From the NCBI GenBank assembly GCA_910588625.1, contig CAJUQN010000018.1, positions 1-42,898 on the forward strand: a DNA stretch of 42,898 bases, in the 5' to 3' direction. The stretch is from an uncultured Oscillospiraceae bacterium (GTDB lineage: Bacteria; Bacillota; Clostridia; Oscillospirales; Oscillospiraceae). Of this stretch, positions 17,605-25,109 are shown piece by piece. The translations under genes were made by a program, and so were the position numbers. Under the pieces are notes generated by a model, which was not told where the DNA came from, searched no databases, and was given only the letters and a program-made list of their open reading frames with translations. Within the stretch, counting starts at the first letter, position 1. Each line of letters begins with the position of its first letter.

Positions 17605-18747
17605 TTACTCGGCCTTGACGGCGGTATTGCCGTCGATGGTCCAGGTCTCGCCGCCCATAGCGCCCCAGATCTGGGCGAAGGCGCCCAGCACGTCCTCGCC
17701 GGGGGCGGTGACGGTGAGGGTGTCGCCGTCCAGCACGTAGGTGAAGCCGTCCCGCTCCATGCCGTACTCGGGGTACTTGACCTTCATGTTGGTGTCGTCC
17801 AGCAGCACCAGCACCAGACCGCCGGCCTCATAGGAGGCGATGCCCTCCTCCGTGGGCTCACCGCCCTCAGCGGGGGCCTGGCCGCCCTCGGGGGCGGACA
17901 GGGTGGAGATGTCCTCGCAGACCAGGGTGTAGCTGGCCGTGTTGCCGTCGCCCAGATTGCGCTCGGCGGTAAAGGTGGCCTTATTGCCGTCCATGGTCAC
18001 ATCCACGGCCTCGCCGCCCAGGGTGATGGCAATGGCCCCGTCGGCCAGGGTCCAGGTGCCGTCGGCAAACTTGTCGTAGCCGGCGTAAACCAGCACCGTG
18101 CCGTCGGCCTGGAGGTAGGCGGTGCCGTTGTTGTCCGTGTCGGTGAAAGTGCCCACGTGCTCGGGGGCGGTGAAGTCCTGCTTATAGGCCTGGATGAAGG
18201 CGTTGGCGTCGGCGTAGGTCTGGCCCTCCTTGCCCTCCATGGGGGCCACGCGGGTGTAGGACATACCGGGCACCACGGGGAAGGTCAGGTCAAAGGAGTA
18301 CACCCCGGCCACGTCATAGGCGTAGGCGGTCTGGGCGTTGGACTCAGTGCCCGCCTCGTCCACATAGGCCAGCTTGATCTGAAGGCAGGCCACGCCGTCC
18401 TTTTCAACTTCCTTCCAGGTGCCGGACATATAGCTGGCGGTGAAGGTGGGGTTGGTGGCGGCATCGGAGGCGTCGAAGTTGGCGAACATATACTTGTCCG
18501 CAACAGCGGTGCCGTCCTCGTTCAGGTTCAGCAGGAACGCGGCGTTCAGCATGGAAGCGTTCTCGCCGGATTCCTCATAGGTGCCCCAGAACTGGTAGGT
18601 CTTGCTTCCGCCCTCGCCGCCAGAGGACTTGGACGGCTCCTCAGAGGGGGCCTGGGAATTCCCGCTGGGGCTTCCGCCGCAGGCGGCCAGCAGGGAGACA
18701 AGCATCAGCGCCGACAGGGCGGCGGCCAAGAGTTTTTTCATTTTCAT
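17605..18747 (-). CDS. Beta-rich lipoprotein of unknown function (GH3-D block)
   Basis: 380 residues from the ATG at 18747 with GGAGG upstream; the longer ORF reads through the neighbouring gene. Lipobox LLAAC (Cys 23), Ser/Gly/Glu-rich linker. Then three successive beta-rich stretches with a common pattern of strand, D/N-G turn, strand: about 50-180 (FWGTYEESGENASM), 200-290 (YLQADGTVLVYAGYDKFADG) and 305-380 (VLVLLDDTNMKVKY to WTIDGNTAVKAE). I recognise no catalytic motif or named family. It occupies the same slot as the SGNH lipoprotein after GH3-A. A glycan-binding or scaffold role on the cell surface is only a guess. Confidence 0.8.
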   Translation of the reverse strand: MKMKKLLAAALSALMLVSLLAACGGSPSGNSQAPSEEPSKSSGGEGGSKTYQFWGTYEESGENASMLNAAFLLNLNEDGTAVADKYMFANFDASDAATNPTFTASYMSGTWKEVEKDGVACLQIKLAYVDEAGTESNAQTAYAYDVAGVYSFDLTFPVVPGMSYTRVAPMEGKEGQTYADANAFIQAYKQDFTAPEHVGTFTDTDNNGTAYLQADGTVLVYAGYDKFADGTWTLADGAIAITLGGEAVDVTMDGNKATFTAERNLGDGNTASYTLVCEDISTLSAPEGGQAPAEGGEPTEEGIASYEAGGLVLVLLDDTNMKVKYPEYGMERDGFTYVLDGDTLTVTAPGEDVLGAFAQIWGAMGGETWTIDGNTAVKAE

Positions 18748-18780
18748 AGCAGTTTCCTCCAATTTTTTATATCGTTCCCA

Positions 18781-18805
18781 CCCTCCCCGGCTATGCCGGG
18801 GAGGG
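18781..18805 (-). other. Perfect 11-bp intercistronic hairpin before the 17605-18747 lipoprotein
   Basis: CCCTCCCCGGC-TAT-GCCGGGGAGGG, 11 bp paired with a 3-nt loop, between the 4TM gene stop (18821) and the lipoprotein start. The minus strand after it has no T-run, so it is more likely an mRNA stability or processing element than a full terminator. Confidence 0.65.
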
Positions 18806-18820
18806 CCGAGAAACCAGGAA

Positions 18821-19228
18821 TTATTTGCGGTGGGCCATGAAAGCGCCGGCCACATTGAGGATAGCGGCCACGCCGAACACCACGGAAAAGGCGATGGCCA
18901 GGGTGGGGTTGCCCCCGAAGAAGGGCACGCCGGTGAGCACGTCGGCCAGGGGATAGGCGGTCTCCACCAGGTGGTTGGCAAGGCCCACGGCAAAGCAGGC
19001 CCCGCCCAGGATGGGGGTGAAGGGGAGCTTGAGCGCCTCGCCCGCCAGGGTGACGGCCGCGCCGCCCAGCATCAGGCCCAGGGTGAGCCAGGAGAACACC
19101 CGGTCCACCGTCTCGCCGGCGGCGGCCATGTAGATGATCACGTAGGCCACAGCCCCCACTAAGGCGATGGCGCCGGCGGCAAGGCTCAGGTAAAGCCCGG
19201 GCTTCGCGTCTTGGAACAAGCGCTTCAT
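18821..19228 (-). CDS. Small four-helix membrane protein linked to GH3-D
   Basis: 135 residues from the ATG at 19228 (GGGAGG 8 nt upstream), 1 nt after the GH3-D stop. Four hydrophobic segments (about 10-33, 42-62, 66-88 and 103-130) with KR at the N-terminus and HRK at the C-terminus, so both ends are probably cytoplasmic. Paralogue of the 8112-8513 protein; both immediately follow an A/D-type GH3. No recognised family or catalytic motif. The repeated, translationally coupled pairing is the only functional clue and suggests it works with the GH3 enzyme in the membrane. Confidence 0.8.
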   Translation of the reverse strand: MKRLFQDAKPGLYLSLAAGAIALVGAVAYVIIYMAAAGETVDRVFSWLTLGLMLGGAAVTLAGEALKLPFTPILGGACFAVGLANHLVETAYPLADVLTGVPFFGGNPTLAIAFSVVFGVAAILNVAGAFMAHRK

Positions 19229-19229
19229 C

Positions 19230-22112
19230 TTACTTGCCTCCCTTCCTGGACTTGATCTCGGACAGGACATACAGCACCGCGGCGCCTGCGGTCAGCACGC
19301 CGATGGCAGCGTTCAGCCCGGTGAGGGCGGGCTTCCACCACGGGGTGTAGTTCTGCACAGCCTCCGTCTTGCTCAGGCCGTTCACCAGGTTGGAGCGGCT
19401 CATGGTGTAGAGGTAATACTTGGCTACGTCCCGGAGCTTGCCCCAGATAAAGCCATCCCTATCCTTTACCAGCAGGTTGGACGCCTCGGGAACCCGGCCT
19501 GGATCGTTGTTGAACTGGCAGGTGCCCGCCTGAATGGCGTCGGCGGTACCCATATAGCTGGCAGAGTCCTTGGAACTGTCAGTCATGTTGATACCAGTGA
19601 ATCCCCACTCACCCCGCAGCACGGTGGTCATGGTCTCGTAGTCGCTGGCGGTGGGAATGCAGCCGATGCGGTTGTAGGCGGTCATGGTGGCCATGCTGTG
19701 CCCGGCCTGGAGCCCGCCCTCAAAGCCCCGCAGGGGAACCTCGCGGTAGGCCTGCTCGGTCAAGAAGGTGGCCACGCCGTGGCGGTTGGTCTCCTGGTCG
19801 TTGCCGCAGAAGTGCTTGAAGGTGCCCACGCAGCCGCCCTCCGCCATGGCCTTGGTCTGGATCTCGCCGCAGATGTAGCTCATGTTGGCGTCCTCGGAGC
19901 AGTACTCATAGTTACGGCCGGAATAGGGGGTGCGGTGGATGTTGCCGCCAGGGGAGTAGATCTGGCGGAAGCCGATCCAGTAGCTCTCCTCGGCAAAGAA
20001 CTTGCCGCGCTGCTCCAGCATCTCCCTGCTGAAGGTGGAGGCGGCCACCATCTCCGCGTTGAACAGCACGCCGCCCTGATGTCCGTCCGGACCGTCGCCG
20101 CCGGCGTAGGCAGGGAGGGCGATGCTCTCGATCATATCCATGCCCATTTTATCGCCGGTAATCTGGGCCAGCTCGCTGGGGGTGAGCTGGTCGATGAACT
20201 CCTCCCACTTGGGATCGTCAAAGGCTGCGTCCTTCATCTCAATGAAGGAGATGCCGTTGTCCTGCTTATACTTATACTCCGAGATATCCGGGGCGTCGGC
20301 GGGCTTCTCGTACTGGAAGTTCTCCATCAGGTCCTGGATCTCCGGGGTAGCGGTGAGGCTGGCCACCGTATCGGGGAAGGTGTTCCAGTCGGAACGGGTC
20401 AGGTAGGTCACGGAGCCGGGGATGAAGTAGTTGATGTCCCGGTCCTCGAAGTGGTTGGACACCACCTCGCCGGTGTAGGGGGAGACGGCGTAGGTCGTGT
20501 TGTCCAGGCTGGCCAGCTCGTCCCTGTAAACCTTGGCGGCGTCGCCCTCCACAGGATTGCCCTCGGCGTCGAACATCCCGGTGACGCCCCGGGCGGCCAG
20601 CACGTTGTTCAGCGCGTCGTGGGCGTCATCGCCGATGGCGAAGAAATACTCGCCGGGATCGAACACATAGCAGCCCGTCTTGGAGCTGTCCGCGCCGTTG
20701 ACCGCATTGCTGTCATAGGCGGCGAAGATGTAGTCGGAGAACTCTATGGTCACCGTCTCGCTCTCCCCCGCCGCCAAGGCGGAGGTCTTGGCGAAGTCGG
20801 CCAGCTGGATGGCGCTTTTTTCCGCCTGCCCAGCCTCATAGGGGAGCTGGACATAGAGCTGCACCACGTCCTTGCTCTTGCCGGAGTAGTTGGCCGCGCC
20901 GTTGTTGGTCACCTTCACCTGGGCGGTGACAGTGTGGGCGGACTTGTCCCAGTCCACGCTCAGCAGCTCCTGGGTGAAATCGGCGTAGGACTGCCCCGCG
21001 CCGAAAGTGAACACCATCTCGTCGGCGTAGTTCCACGCGCCGTCCTTACTGGCGTACACGCCCTTGGGTCCATTGGCGTTGTTGATGCCCAGCACCTGGT
21101 CCTGATAGCGGGTCTCATAGTACTTGTAGCCCACGTAGATGCCCTCGGCATACACCAGGTACTTGTTCTTGTACAGACCGGTGAGGTTGTCAAAGGTGAA
21201 GTCGCCGGCGTTCTGCATGGCGGCGGAGCTGAGGGAATCGGCGGCGTAGGTGATGACATTGCGGCCGGAGGGGTCAGCCTGTCCGCCCAGCACCCGGGCC
21301 ACGCCGGTCATGCCGTAGTTGCCGGGGTAGCCGATCCACAAACAGGCGTCCACACCGTAGTCCGCCAGCCAGCCCAGATCCATGGCGTAGCCGGAGTTGA
21401 GCACCACGATGATCTTGTCGAACTTGCCGGAATCCCGGATCATGTTGAGGGTGTCGATCTCGTCCTGGTGGAGGGACAGCTCGGGTACACCGGCGGGGCC
21501 CTCCTGCCAGTCGCCCTGGAGGCCGTGGTTCAGGTCGCCCTCCTCGCCGCCGAAGCGGCTCATGACGTAGATGGCGGCGTCGTTGTAGCCGGACGCGTAG
21601 GAGCTCTCCGTCCCGGCGTAGGCGCTGGCGGAGATCTCGCCGATGAGTCCGGTCTTGGTGCGGGCGCCGTTGGCGGCCACGATGGCGTTGTACACCGTCT
21701 CGTTGACCTGGAAGCCCTCCTCCTTCATGGCGTCGTAGAGGTTGATGCCGTTGTTGGGCGGGCCGCCGGAGCCGCCGTGGTAGACAGGGGTGGCGGCGGC
21801 GAAGCCGAACAGCGTCACGCTGGCGTTGGAGGCCAGGGGGAGCGCCCCGTTTTCATTGCGCAGCAGTACGCTGCCCTCCTCCTGGCTCTCGATGAGGTAG
21901 TCCTTCAGGGCGGCGCGCATCTCGTCCATGGAGGCATAGCTGGAGGGGTAGTAGTTGGTGTCGCCGGTGACTTGGACGGCAGGGGGAAGGGTGCCCAGGA
22001 ACAGGTTCACGTCCCCTTCCCGGGTGAAGGCCAGGCTCTGGCCGAACATGGTAAGGGAGAAGACCAGCACCAGGAGGGTGCAAAGTCCCCGCCATATGTA
22101 TGTTTTTTTCAT
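19230..22112 (-). CDS. GH3-D: membrane-tethered, domain-reversed GH3 glycosidase
   Basis: 960 residues from the ATG at 22112 with GGGAGG 8-9 nt upstream. N-terminal hydrophobic segment at about 7-27. GH3 C-domain first (EEGSVLLRNENGALPL; RFGGEEGDLNHGL with the probable acid/base Glu), fibronectin-like region (FTFGAGQSYADF), then catalytic domain (YSPGGNIHRTPYSGRNYEYCSEDA, FKHFCGNDQE, nucleophile Asp in INMTDSSKD near 845). A C-terminal membrane segment is followed by KSRKGGK. Shares with GH3-A the opening VxGDTNYYPS, the KYYETRYQDQVLGINxANGP stretch, and the NLxxKDRDGxI region before the anchor. First hydrolase of the operon starting at the 22143 lipoprotein. Confidence 0.9.
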   Translation of the reverse strand: MKKTYIWRGLCTLLVLVFSLTMFGQSLAFTREGDVNLFLGTLPPAVQVTGDTNYYPSSYASMDEMRAALKDYLIESQEEGSVLLRNENGALPLASNASVTLFGFAAATPVYHGGSGGPPNNGINLYDAMKEEGFQVNETVYNAIVAANGARTKTGLIGEISASAYAGTESSYASGYNDAAIYVMSRFGGEEGDLNHGLQGDWQEGPAGVPELSLHQDEIDTLNMIRDSGKFDKIIVVLNSGYAMDLGWLADYGVDACLWIGYPGNYGMTGVARVLGGQADPSGRNVITYAADSLSSAAMQNAGDFTFDNLTGLYKNKYLVYAEGIYVGYKYYETRYQDQVLGINNANGPKGVYASKDGAWNYADEMVFTFGAGQSYADFTQELLSVDWDKSAHTVTAQVKVTNNGAANYSGKSKDVVQLYVQLPYEAGQAEKSAIQLADFAKTSALAAGESETVTIEFSDYIFAAYDSNAVNGADSSKTGCYVFDPGEYFFAIGDDAHDALNNVLAARGVTGMFDAEGNPVEGDAAKVYRDELASLDNTTYAVSPYTGEVVSNHFEDRDINYFIPGSVTYLTRSDWNTFPDTVASLTATPEIQDLMENFQYEKPADAPDISEYKYKQDNGISFIEMKDAAFDDPKWEEFIDQLTPSELAQITGDKMGMDMIESIALPAYAGGDGPDGHQGGVLFNAEMVAASTFSREMLEQRGKFFAEESYWIGFRQIYSPGGNIHRTPYSGRNYEYCSEDANMSYICGEIQTKAMAEGGCVGTFKHFCGNDQETNRHGVATFLTEQAYREVPLRGFEGGLQAGHSMATMTAYNRIGCIPTASDYETMTTVLRGEWGFTGINMTDSSKDSASYMGTADAIQAGTCQFNNDPGRVPEASNLLVKDRDGFIWGKLRDVAKYYLYTMSRSNLVNGLSKTEAVQNYTPWWKPALTGLNAAIGVLTAGAAVLYVLSEIKSRKGGK

Positions 22113-22142
22113 GAAGTGGTCCTCCCGATTACACAAGGCGTA

Positions 22143-22802
22143 TCAGCCCGGCATATCAACGCTGAAATTGTAAATGCCGAAGTCCGTGTAATCGAAGCTG
22201 GCCGTCTTTTGGTTGACCTGGATCGTCATCTCAGGGAACGCAATGTCCTCCAGGTACTGCTGGGCGGTCCAGGGCTCGGCGTTCTGGTCGTAGATGGGAT
22301 TGCCGTTGTCGTCATAGCCGGTGGGCGGAACCACGACCTTGCCCATGCTGTCGTTCCAGTTATCGGTGTCCAGCCAGTAGGTCTGGTCATTGCTCAGCAC
22401 CACGCGGGTGGGGGCGGAGAGGGTAACGTCCAGCAGGTCGTCGTCCAAGTCGTTGGTTTTGCTGGTGCAGGCGCCGTACAGCTTATAAATGGAATTTGCC
22501 CGCTCGTTGCCCTTGGCGTCGTTGGTGCTCTCGGCCAGCTCCAGGGCGGAGAAGGTGGAGGAGGAGAGCACCAGGCAGTAGGTATTGTTATCCATCAGCG
22601 TGAGCTCCTCGTGGGTGAAGGTGGTGAGGTAGTAGTTATACTGGGGCCGCATATTCTGATAGCTCAGGTTGGCGGGGCTGAGGTAGACGCCGGTGACCTT
22701 GCCGCCGGCGCTGCTCCCGCCACCGCCGCCGCTGCAGGCGGCCAGAGACAGGGCCATCGCCCCGGCCAGGAACAGGGTAACCAGTTTCGTGTGCTTTTTC
22801 AT
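22143..22802 (-). CDS. Lipoprotein of unknown function, first gene of the GH3 operon
   Basis: 219 residues; ATG preceded by GAGGAGG. Lipobox LSLAAC (Cys 23) followed by a Gly/Ser-rich spacer. The mature part is beta-rich with many Asn, Asp, Thr and Tyr residues (MDNNTYCLVLSSSTFSALEL, DQTYWLDTDNWND); no named family recognised. It loosely resembles the strand pattern of the 17605-18747 lipoprotein. The gene is 30 nt before GH3-D and is the promoter-proximal gene of the block, directly downstream of the LytTR-like repeats. Surface-exposed; possible binding or sensing role is inference. Confidence 0.8.
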   Translation of the reverse strand: MKKHTKLVTLFLAGAMALSLAACSGGGGGSSAGGKVTGVYLSPANLSYQNMRPQYNYYLTTFTHEELTLMDNNTYCLVLSSSTFSALELAESTNDAKGNERANSIYKLYGACTSKTNDLDDDLLDVTLSAPTRVVLSNDQTYWLDTDNWNDSMGKVVVPPTGYDDNGNPIYDQNAEPWTAQQYLEDIAFPEMTIQVNQKTASFDYTDFGIYNFSVDMPG

Positions 22803-22857
22803 CGAAATATCCTCCTCTTATATTTGTCAGGGGCTCTCCCCCTTTTCGCACCCCCAA

Positions 22858-22863
22858 TTTATT
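22858..22863 (-). promoter_or_regulatory. Candidate -10 element of the lipoprotein/GH3-D operon
   Basis: AATAAA on the minus strand, 27 nt downstream of the paired repeats and about 55 nt before the ATG at 22802. It is a weak match to TATAAT and no -35 is recognisable, consistent with an activator-dependent promoter. Confidence 0.35.
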
Positions 22864-22890
22864 CGATATGCCCAAAGTTTTCAATGGGAA

Positions 22891-22923
22891 CCGCATAACC
22901 TTTGTCTCTGGCCGCACAACCTT
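22891..22923 (-). promoter_or_regulatory. Paired LytTR-type direct repeat upstream of the GH3 operon
   Basis: On the minus strand AAGGTTGTGCGG and AAGGTTATGCGG (11 of 12 identical) repeat with a 21-bp period, two helical turns, as is typical for LytTR regulators. The pair lies 27 nt upstream of a -10-like element. A matching pair occurs at 27626-27658 before the GH78 gene. The regulator encoded alongside at 23000-23710 is the obvious candidate to bind it. Confidence 0.65.
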
Positions 22924-22944
22924 ACAAACACGGACAGCCCAACC

Positions 22945-22973
22945 TTGACTTTCCTTGTTAAAATTGCTATATT
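22945..22973 (+). promoter_or_regulatory. Promoter of the LytTR/GHKL two-component operon
   Basis: TTGACT (22945-22950), 17-bp spacer, TATATT (22968-22973), then AAGGAGG before the ATG at 23000. A strong sigma-A match, suggesting constitutive basal expression of the regulator. The upstream LytTR-type repeats could add autoregulation. Confidence 0.75.
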
Positions 22974-22999
22974 GAATAGGCAGAAGGAGGCGGACAGAC

Positions 23000-23710
23000 A
23001 TGATCGATATTGCCATTGTGGAGGACAACCGGGAGCAGGCCGCGGCGCTGGAAAGCCATATCAAGACCTACGCCGCTGACCATAAGTTGTCTGTCTCCGT
23101 CTCAATCTTCTATGAACCCATTACTTTTTTGGAAAAATACTCCCCGTTCCACATCGTGTACATGGACATCATGATGCCCATGCTCAACGGCATGGACGCG
23201 GCCAGGCTGCTGCGGGAAAAGGACGAAAAGGTGATCCTCATCTTTGTCACCACCATGCGCCAGTACGCCATCCAGGGTTATGAGGTTGCCGCCTCTGATT
23301 TCATCGTCAAGCCGGTGGCCTACCCGGAGTTTGCGCTGAAATTCACCAAGGTGCTGGCCAGGCTGGAGCACGTGATGCCCCCCGACGTGCTCATCCGCAC
23401 GGACACCAGCTTTGTGCGCCTCTCGCCCCGTGATGTCCGCTATGTGGAGGTCAAGGGGCACCACTGCGTCTACCACACCGCCAGCGGGGAATACCGCCAG
23501 TACCAGACCATGAAAAGCGCCGAATCTGCCCTGGCGGGGCAGGGCTTTGTCCGCTGCAACAGCTTCCTGTTGGTCAACCTGACCCATGTGGACCGCATTG
23601 ACGGCATGAATGTGATCGTGGGCGGGGAACCGCTCCAGATCAGCCACCCCAAACGGAAAGCGTTTACCGACGCCTTTGTCCGATTTATGGAGACAAAACG
23701 CTATGAATGA
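23000..23710 (+). CDS. LytTR-family response regulator
   Basis: 236 residues; ATG with AAGGAGG 9 nt upstream. Receiver domain at 1-120: acidic pair E8-D9, phospho-acceptor Asp56 in YMDIMMP, TT at about 84-85, and Lys104 in FIVKPV. LytTR DNA-binding domain at about 130-230 (LIRTDTSFVRLSPRDVRYVEVKG start, FVRCNSFLLVNLTHVDRI core). Regulators of this type bind direct repeats about two turns apart. It overlaps the downstream histidine kinase by 8 nt. Matching repeats lie upstream of both minus-strand hydrolase operons that flank it, so it probably activates them. Confidence 0.92.
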   Translation: MIDIAIVEDNREQAAALESHIKTYAADHKLSVSVSIFYEPITFLEKYSPFHIVYMDIMMPMLNGMDAARLLREKDEKVILIFVTTMRQYAIQGYEVAASDFIVKPVAYPEFALKFTKVLARLEHVMPPDVLIRTDTSFVRLSPRDVRYVEVKGHHCVYHTASGEYRQYQTMKSAESALAGQGFVRCNSFLLVNLTHVDRIDGMNVIVGGEPLQISHPKRKAFTDAFVRFMETKRYE

Positions 23711-25064
23711 GCTGATCGCGGCCTTTACCACGCCCTACACCATGCAGAGCGTCAACCTGATGCTGACTTATACGGAGTGTTATGCCTGCATCGCCCTCTT
23801 TGCTCGCAGGTTTGAGCGGCGGGATTTTTTCCTCGTTCGTATCATCCTCACCCTGCTGGAGGGAATGGTGGTCTGTTATCTCCTGGCTATTTGGTATACG
23901 GAAGCAGACTCTCTCCTGGTGCGGGTGCTGTGCTACTCCGCCATCACTGTGTCGAACTTTACCGCGCTCATGTTCTGCTGGAGGGACGATATTGAAGAGA
24001 TGCTGCTGGCCTTCTGCTCCGGTATGGCGGCCTATCAGTTCACCAACAAGCTCTATCCTCTGCTGCAAAATCTGCGGGGGATTAATGACCGGGAAACGCT
24101 GGCATTGCTCCATCCGGGAGATGCAAGTATCTCAAATCTGGACTGGACGCTCTTTTTTGGTTTTCATCTGCTGTCCATTGTTGTGTTGGCCTTACTTTTC
24201 ACGCCGAAAAACCGGCTGGTCCACAACCGGCGCACCACTCGCAATGTTATTATCCTGTCCATTGCCACGATAACGCTGGTGAATATCCTGATTTGTATCT
24301 CCCGGGTGTACGAAGGGGAAAGTCCCATGCTCAATATTGTGACAAAGATACTCTATGTAGGCTTCAGCTTCACCATCTTGACGATCTGCGCGGGCATCTT
24401 TTCCCAGAGCGAGCAGGAGGAGCAGATTGGTGTCCTCCACCAGCTTTGGCGGCAGGATCGGGCGCAGTTTGAGTCTGTCAAGGCCAACATGGATGTCATT
24501 AACATGAAATGCCATGACCTCAAGCACATTCTGGACAGGATTGAGGACAAGCTCACCGGAGAGGAAGCGGCCTCCCTACGAGAGGCCATCCAGTTCTACG
24601 ACGCCAATATCAAAACCGGCAACGAGGTGCTGGACGTGGTGCTGTGCGAAAAGGCCATGACCTGCCAGAAAAGCGGCATCTCCTTTTCCTGCATGGCAGA
24701 CGGAGAAAAGCTGGATTTCCTCACCCCGGTACAGACCTATACCCTGTTTGGAAACATCATCGACAACGCGGTGGAGGCCGTGAAGCCCCTCCCGCTGGAG
24801 GAGCGGGTGATCTCCCTCTCCTGCTGGGAGGAAAAGGACTCGCTGGTGGTCGAAGAATCCAACTACTTCAGCGGCAGGCTGGAGCTGGATCACGGCCTGC
24901 CCGCCACCAGCAAGGGAGACAGCTCCCGCCACGGCTTCGGCACAAAAAGCATCCAGTATATCGCGGCGCAGTACGGTGGCACGATGGACATCAAGGTGGT
25001 GGACAATATGTTTTTCCTCACCGTCCGCTTCCCGCTTGGCAGGAACAGGGACAAGACCGCATGA
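23703..25064 (+). CDS. GHKL-domain sensor histidine kinase
   Basis: 453 residues from the ATG at 23703, overlapping the regulator stop; the earlier ATG at 23676 lies inside the regulator gene. Six or so membrane segments in residues 10-235 form the sensor. A linker helix leads to NMKCHDLKHIL with the phospho-acceptor His near 271, as in the AgrC/GHKL class. The ATPase has an N-box (GNIIDNAVEAV) and the final Gly box (RHGFGTKSI). Relatives often sense peptides. No peptide precursor gene is visible in this window, and both neighbouring operons are glycosidases, so a carbohydrate-related signal is possible but unproven. Confidence 0.9.
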   Translation: MNELIAAFTTPYTMQSVNLMLTYTECYACIALFARRFERRDFFLVRIILTLLEGMVVCYLLAIWYTEADSLLVRVLCYSAITVSNFTALMFCWRDDIEEMLLAFCSGMAAYQFTNKLYPLLQNLRGINDRETLALLHPGDASISNLDWTLFFGFHLLSIVVLALLFTPKNRLVHNRRTTRNVIILSIATITLVNILICISRVYEGESPMLNIVTKILYVGFSFTILTICAGIFSQSEQEEQIGVLHQLWRQDRAQFESVKANMDVINMKCHDLKHILDRIEDKLTGEEAASLREAIQFYDANIKTGNEVLDVVLCEKAMTCQKSGISFSCMADGEKLDFLTPVQTYTLFGNIIDNAVEAVKPLPLEERVISLSCWEEKDSLVVEESNYFSGRLELDHGLPATSKGDSSRHGFGTKSIQYIAAQYGGTMDIKVVDNMFFLTVRFPLGRNRDKTA

Positions 25065-25105
25065 CAAAGCAGCCGGGGCCGCGTAAGCGGTCCCGGCTGC
25101 TTTGT
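25064..25105. terminator. Bidirectional terminator between the kinase and GH78 genes
   Basis: ACAAAGCAGCCGGGGCCGC, GTAA, then GCGGTCCCGGCTGCTTTGT: an 18-19 bp nearly perfect stem between the convergent stops at 25064 and 25110. Short A and T runs sit inside the base of the stem on both strands. Confidence 0.75.
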
Positions 25106-25109
25106 ACCC

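Noticed and set aside
22887..22930. Short CRISPR-like or satellite repeat near 22.9 kb
   Set aside because: Only two imperfect 12-bp units with a 9-bp gap; better explained as a regulator binding pair, as it recurs before GH78.
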